Origin: Gluconacetobacter diazotrophicus PA1 5
GTDB lineage: Bacteria > Pseudomonadota > Alphaproteobacteria > Acetobacterales > Acetobacteraceae
Reading direction: 5' to 3'
NCBI RefSeq assembly: GCF_000021325.1
Contig: NC_011365.1
Location: forward strand, 2,942,001-3,006,000
DNA length: 64,000 bases
Both the position numbers and the translations under genes were made by a program. Under the pieces are notes generated by a model. That model was not told where the DNA came from. It did not search any database and saw nothing but the letters and a program-made list of their open reading frames with translations. How positions within the stretch are numbered: the stretch's first letter is position 1; every line of letters starts with the position of its first letter. Shown here piece by piece: positions 60,972 through 64,000 of this stretch.

Positions 60972-62421
60972 CAGGCTGTCGGGTTGGGGTACCTGGCTCT
61001 GGCGATCTGCGGTAAGCTTTCAGGATGAGCAGCTTCATTCCGTTTGATCGATCGCAGCCGTATCTTCTGCCGCCGGATCTGAAGTCATGGCTGCCGTCGG
61101 ACGATGTGGCGCATTTCATCGTGGCGGCGGTAGAGCGGGTGCCGTTGAGGGCATTTTCCGTTCCTGTGCGGACTGGCGGCAAGGCGCAGTATCATCCGCG
61201 CCTGATGCTGGCGCTGCTGATTTACGCCTATGCGAACGGCGTGTTCTCATCGCGTCGGATCGAACGGGCGACATATCGTGATATCGGTATGCGCTTTGTG
61301 GCGGCGAACCTGCATCCTGACCATGACACGATCGCGACGTTCCGGCGCGGCAACCGCACGGCGATCGAGGCAGCGTTCATGCATGTACTCCTGCTGGCAC
61401 GCGAGACGGGACTGGTGCGGCTTGGCACGGTGTCGATCGACGGCACGAAGATCGATGCCAATGCCTCGAAATACCGTTCCATTCGTTATGATCGCGCGAA
61501 AGAGCTGCGCGAGAAACTGGCCACCGATATCTCCACCCTGATGGAACGGGCAGAGGCGGCGGATACAACCGATGTGGATCATCAGGCGTTGCCGGAGGAA
61601 CTGGCCCGGCGGGAGGCTCTGAAGGCAAAGCTGGATGAAGCCTGTGCGCGACTGGAGGCGGAAGCCCGCGAGCAGGCCAAGACCGCCCGACCAGAATATG
61701 AGCGCAAGAAGGCAGCTTTTGATGCGAAGCGGGGACGGCGCGGTCGGCCGCCGAAAGAACCGGACGATGAACCGCCACCAGACCGGCAGATCAACCTGAC
61801 CGATCCGGACAGCAAGCTGATGCGCCGCTCCGACGCGCATGAATACCGGCAAGCCTACAATGCCCAGGCCGTGGTTTGTGCCGAGGGCAGCCAGTTGATC
61901 TTGGAAAATGGCGTCGTTGCGACGACGGCGGACGCGCCCAGCTTCGCCGCCACCATCCTGGGTATGGAGGAGAGGATCGGCCTGCCACGAACCGTCCTCG
62001 CCGACACGGGTTTCGCCAGCGGCAAAGCCGTCGAAACGTTGCAGGCCAGCGGCGTGGACCCGCTGGTCGCCATCGGACGCCCTGTGAATCGGCGCCCTTA
62101 TGACTTCCGGCCAGAACCGCCACCCAGGGAGCCGCGCCGGATCACCGAGCCCTGGCGCCTGGAAATGAAGGCCAGGCTGCAACAGAACCCGGCAAAAGCC
62201 CTTTACGCCTTACGCAAGCAGACCGTCGAACCGGTCTTCGGTATCATCAAGAGCGCCATGGGCTTCACCCGTTTCCATCTCCGTGGCCTCCCCAACGTCG
62301 CAACAGAATGGACGCTCGTCGCCCTCGCATATAATTGCCGTAGGATCACGCGACTGACGGCCGCATAAACGCCGTCGTCGCCATCACTCATCACTACGGC
62401 AGCGCCCAATCCGACAGCCTG
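60972..62421. mobile_element. IS1182-family element, copy 2
   Basis: Same length and ends as copy 1, same orientation. It follows the second IS630 element after six bases (left flank TTAG; right flank CTTAG), so a clean duplication is not evident. Confidence 0.9.
61025..62368 (+). CDS. IS1182-family transposase (copy 2)
   Basis: Identical 447-residue protein to the copy at 39135, with 'VSIDGTKIDANAS', 'VLADTGFASGKAV' and 'VEPVFGIIKSAMGF'. Intact. Confidence 0.95.
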   Translation: MSSFIPFDRSQPYLLPPDLKSWLPSDDVAHFIVAAVERVPLRAFSVPVRTGGKAQYHPRLMLALLIYAYANGVFSSRRIERATYRDIGMRFVAANLHPDHDTIATFRRGNRTAIEAAFMHVLLLARETGLVRLGTVSIDGTKIDANASKYRSIRYDRAKELREKLATDISTLMERAEAADTTDVDHQALPEELARREALKAKLDEACARLEAEAREQAKTARPEYERKKAAFDAKRGRRGRPPKEPDDEPPPDRQINLTDPDSKLMRRSDAHEYRQAYNAQAVVCAEGSQLILENGVVATTADAPSFAATILGMEERIGLPRTVLADTGFASGKAVETLQASGVDPLVAIGRPVNRRPYDFRPEPPPREPRRITEPWRLEMKARLQQNPAKALYALRKQTVEPVFGIIKSAMGFTRFHLRGLPNVATEWTLVALAYNCRRITRLTAA

Positions 62422-62426
62422 CTTAG

Positions 62427-63837
62427 CACTACAGTTGCGTTTTTGCCCTGAGGCGCGAGAGGTATGCTGCGGCCTGATGAGCACGTCGAAAGAACGACCA
62501 TCGGAGGATATGCTCGATGGAGGCGCGGCTTCGGGTAATTTTCACGGCGAGGCGGCGGATTTCCTGGATTGACCAGCGGATGAGCGGCCGCGTTTGTGCA
62601 ACTGGCTTTTTTTGAGCGCCATGGCGTTGGCCTGGGACCGCACAGCGGCCATCATGGCGTAAGCCAGCATGACCAACGAGACGTGACGGTGCCAGCCATG
62701 CCAGGAACGGGTTTCATTATGGTCGAGTCCGAATTCGTTCTTGGCGGTCTCGAACCCTTCCTCGATTCGCCAGCGCGTGCCCTCGACACGCACCAAGATC
62801 TCAAGCGGTGTTCCCTGAGGGCACCAGGTCGTGAAATATGCCAGATCGCCATCGGAGGGATTACGCCGGACCAGCAGCCCACGGGTCCATATCCCGGTTG
62901 AGATACCTGAATATTCGGAGGCCTCGAGATCGGCCATCGGGCAATACAGCCAGTCATACAGTCGTTCGCCCTTGGTGCCGCGTCCGGCGGAACAGCGGAC
63001 CCAGGTCTCGTCCGGCAGGGTCTTGATGATTTCGCGCGCCTCGCCGGACCAGTGGATGTCCGGACGCCAGGAATGGAACCAGTGATTGGCGTTGACGCCA
63101 AGGACGAAGCCTTTGCCTGCGCGGCGCAAAGCCATTTCCAGTTCACCGACGCCATAGACGCTGTCGCCAGCCACCCACCGGAACGGCACATCGGCCGCAA
63201 GCGCCCGGCCGATCATCGCGGTGGCCAGGGACGGTTTGCTGGCAAACGTGACATCGCCCGGCACATGGGCCGCCGCCAACCGCTCAGGCTTTTCAGTCCA
63301 GGCTTTCGGCAGATACAAAGCCCGGTCGAGAAAAGCATGCCCCTTGTCAGAGACATAGGCTGCGAACACGCCAATCTGGCAATTCGTGATCTTGCCGGCA
63401 GACCCGGTATATTGCCGTCCCACTCCGCATGATGCAGAGCCCTTCTTGAGGAAACCAGTCTCGTCGACCACCAGTACCGCGTCGGCATCCCCCAGATGCT
63501 CGACAACATGATCGCGCACGACGTCCCGCAATGCATCGGCGTCCCAATGCCCGCGTCCAAGCAGGGCCTGCTGTCGCCATGGCCCCGGATCGCCCGCAGC
63601 TTCAGCCCGCATCCAGCCGGTCTTGCGCGGCTCGTTGCCCAGTAGTGTTTCCAGAAACCGGCCTGCCGATGCCGCCACCCGCTCCTGGCCGAATACCGGG
63701 CGCATTCGCTCCTTGGCGTCCCGCAGCGCCTCCAGCGTCAGAGCCAGAACATCCTCGACCGAAGCTGCGCTATTCATCTCGTTCAGAATCATGGTTACCC
63801 ATAGATTCAGAACTCTCAGAAAAACGCAACTGTAGTG
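62427..63837. mobile_element. IS701-family element
   Basis: A 1411-bp element with ends CACTACAGTTGCGTTTTT and its complement, flanked by TTAG on both sides (62423-62426 and 63838-63841). A 4-bp YTAR duplication is typical of IS701. Confidence 0.92.
62542..63792 (-). CDS. IS701-family transposase
   Basis: A 416-residue DDE transposase: 'VAASAGRFLETLLGNEPRKT', 'GWMRAEAAGDPGPWRQQALL', Asp in 'AVLVVDETGFLKKGSASCGV', 'GRQYTGSAGKITNCQIGVFA', Asp in 'VPFRWVAGDSVYGVGELEMA' and Glu in 'TRWRIEEGFETAKNEFGLDH'. The DETGFxKKG and RQYxGxxGKxxNCQ motifs define the family. ATG 63792 and 63777 are both possible starts. Intact. Confidence 0.95.
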   Translation of the reverse strand: MILNEMNSAASVEDVLALTLEALRDAKERMRPVFGQERVAASAGRFLETLLGNEPRKTGWMRAEAAGDPGPWRQQALLGRGHWDADALRDVVRDHVVEHLGDADAVLVVDETGFLKKGSASCGVGRQYTGSAGKITNCQIGVFAAYVSDKGHAFLDRALYLPKAWTEKPERLAAAHVPGDVTFASKPSLATAMIGRALAADVPFRWVAGDSVYGVGELEMALRRAGKGFVLGVNANHWFHSWRPDIHWSGEAREIIKTLPDETWVRCSAGRGTKGERLYDWLYCPMADLEASEYSGISTGIWTRGLLVRRNPSDGDLAYFTTWCPQGTPLEILVRVEGTRWRIEEGFETAKNEFGLDHNETRSWHGWHRHVSLVMLAYAMMAAVRSQANAMALKKSQLHKRGRSSAGQSRKSAASP

Positions 63838-63840
63838 TTA

Positions 63841-64000
63841 GAGACTGTTTCAAAAGTCTAATTCGGCCTAAAAACTCATTTCCATGACCACTCCCCTTGC
63901 CTTCCACGGCCCTCTCACGGGACACTGGACCCCATCATCTTCTCAGGGGCTACGAAGGCATGGGAATTCCGAGCGACCCGCTCTTGGACATCATGAGGCG
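63841..64000. mobile_element. probable left end of another IS5-like element running out of the window
   Basis: GAGACTGTTTCAAAAGTC (63841-63858) follows TTA and closely resembles the end GAGCCTGTTTGGAAAGTC of copies A-C, so a further IS5-family element probably begins here. The remaining 140 bases do not contain a recognisable transposase start, which would be expected to lie further on. Confidence 0.4.

Overview
The window is high-GC chromosomal DNA of an alphaproteobacterium. It is most likely an acetic acid bacterium (Acetobacteraceae, Gluconacetobacter/Komagataeibacter type). The evidence is a cysteine-poor alphaproteobacterial DksA, IS5-family elements of the IS1031 group (first known from Acetobacter xylinum; one here is exactly 930 bp with a TNA target duplication), several c-di-GMP proteins and IstA/IstB, IS481, IS1182, IS630 and IS701 elements. 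The genus is an inference; only the broad group is well supported.

Layout. 1-1.5 kb: the end of a NodT-type efflux lipoprotein, dksA and tRNA-Thr(GGT). 1.5-6.5 kb: an accessory patch behind the tRNA, with a frameshifted phage-like gene, hicAB, a truncated IS481 copy and a complete IS21-type element. 6.5-10.8 kb: small genes, a cold-shock gene and a PAS-PAS-GAF-GGDEF-EAL phosphodiesterase. 10.8-21.4 kb: a phosphate block (pstC-pstA-pstB-phoU-phoB-phoR, then pstS behind its own Pho box), a porin-like outer-membrane protein and a PiT phosphate permease. 21.4-22 kb: higBA.

22.1-41.4 kb: this stretch lies between two identical, directly repeated IS5-type copies. It carries an amino-acid-type ABC transporter with a binding-protein/permease fusion, a class II aldolase, and a probable sulfane-sulfur module (ArsR regulator, peroxiredoxin, MBL-fold dioxygenase, TauE exporter). 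It also holds a CBS/phosphoribosyltransferase/erythromycin-esterase-like operon, a HlyD-ABC-permease-outer membrane factor exporter with two poly-G frameshifts, and a membrane GGDEF protein. 41.5-52.6 kb: a small acetyltransferase, a DAACS carboxylate transporter, ilvD, a three-gene RND pump behind a structured leader, and a LysR regulator.

52.6-64 kb: an eroding accessory zone. It contains a gst gene cut by IS481, a hydrolase fragment, a ParA plus ribbon-helix-helix pair, a frameshifted tyrosine recombinase, a WGR-domain protein and a pile of IS elements (IS630, two IS5, IS630, IS1182, IS701 and the edge of another) almost end to end.

How the genes fit together. The phosphate block forms one regulon: high-affinity Pst uptake, PhoR/PhoB/PhoU control, a low-affinity PiT permease and perhaps an anion-type porin. 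The most notable observations are the G7 and G9 tract frameshifts in one exporter operon, a cysteine-free regulator beside persulfide genes, a three-way-junction leader before the RND operon, and the ordered IS pile-up with matching target duplications. No CRISPR array, rRNA operon or complete prophage is visible.
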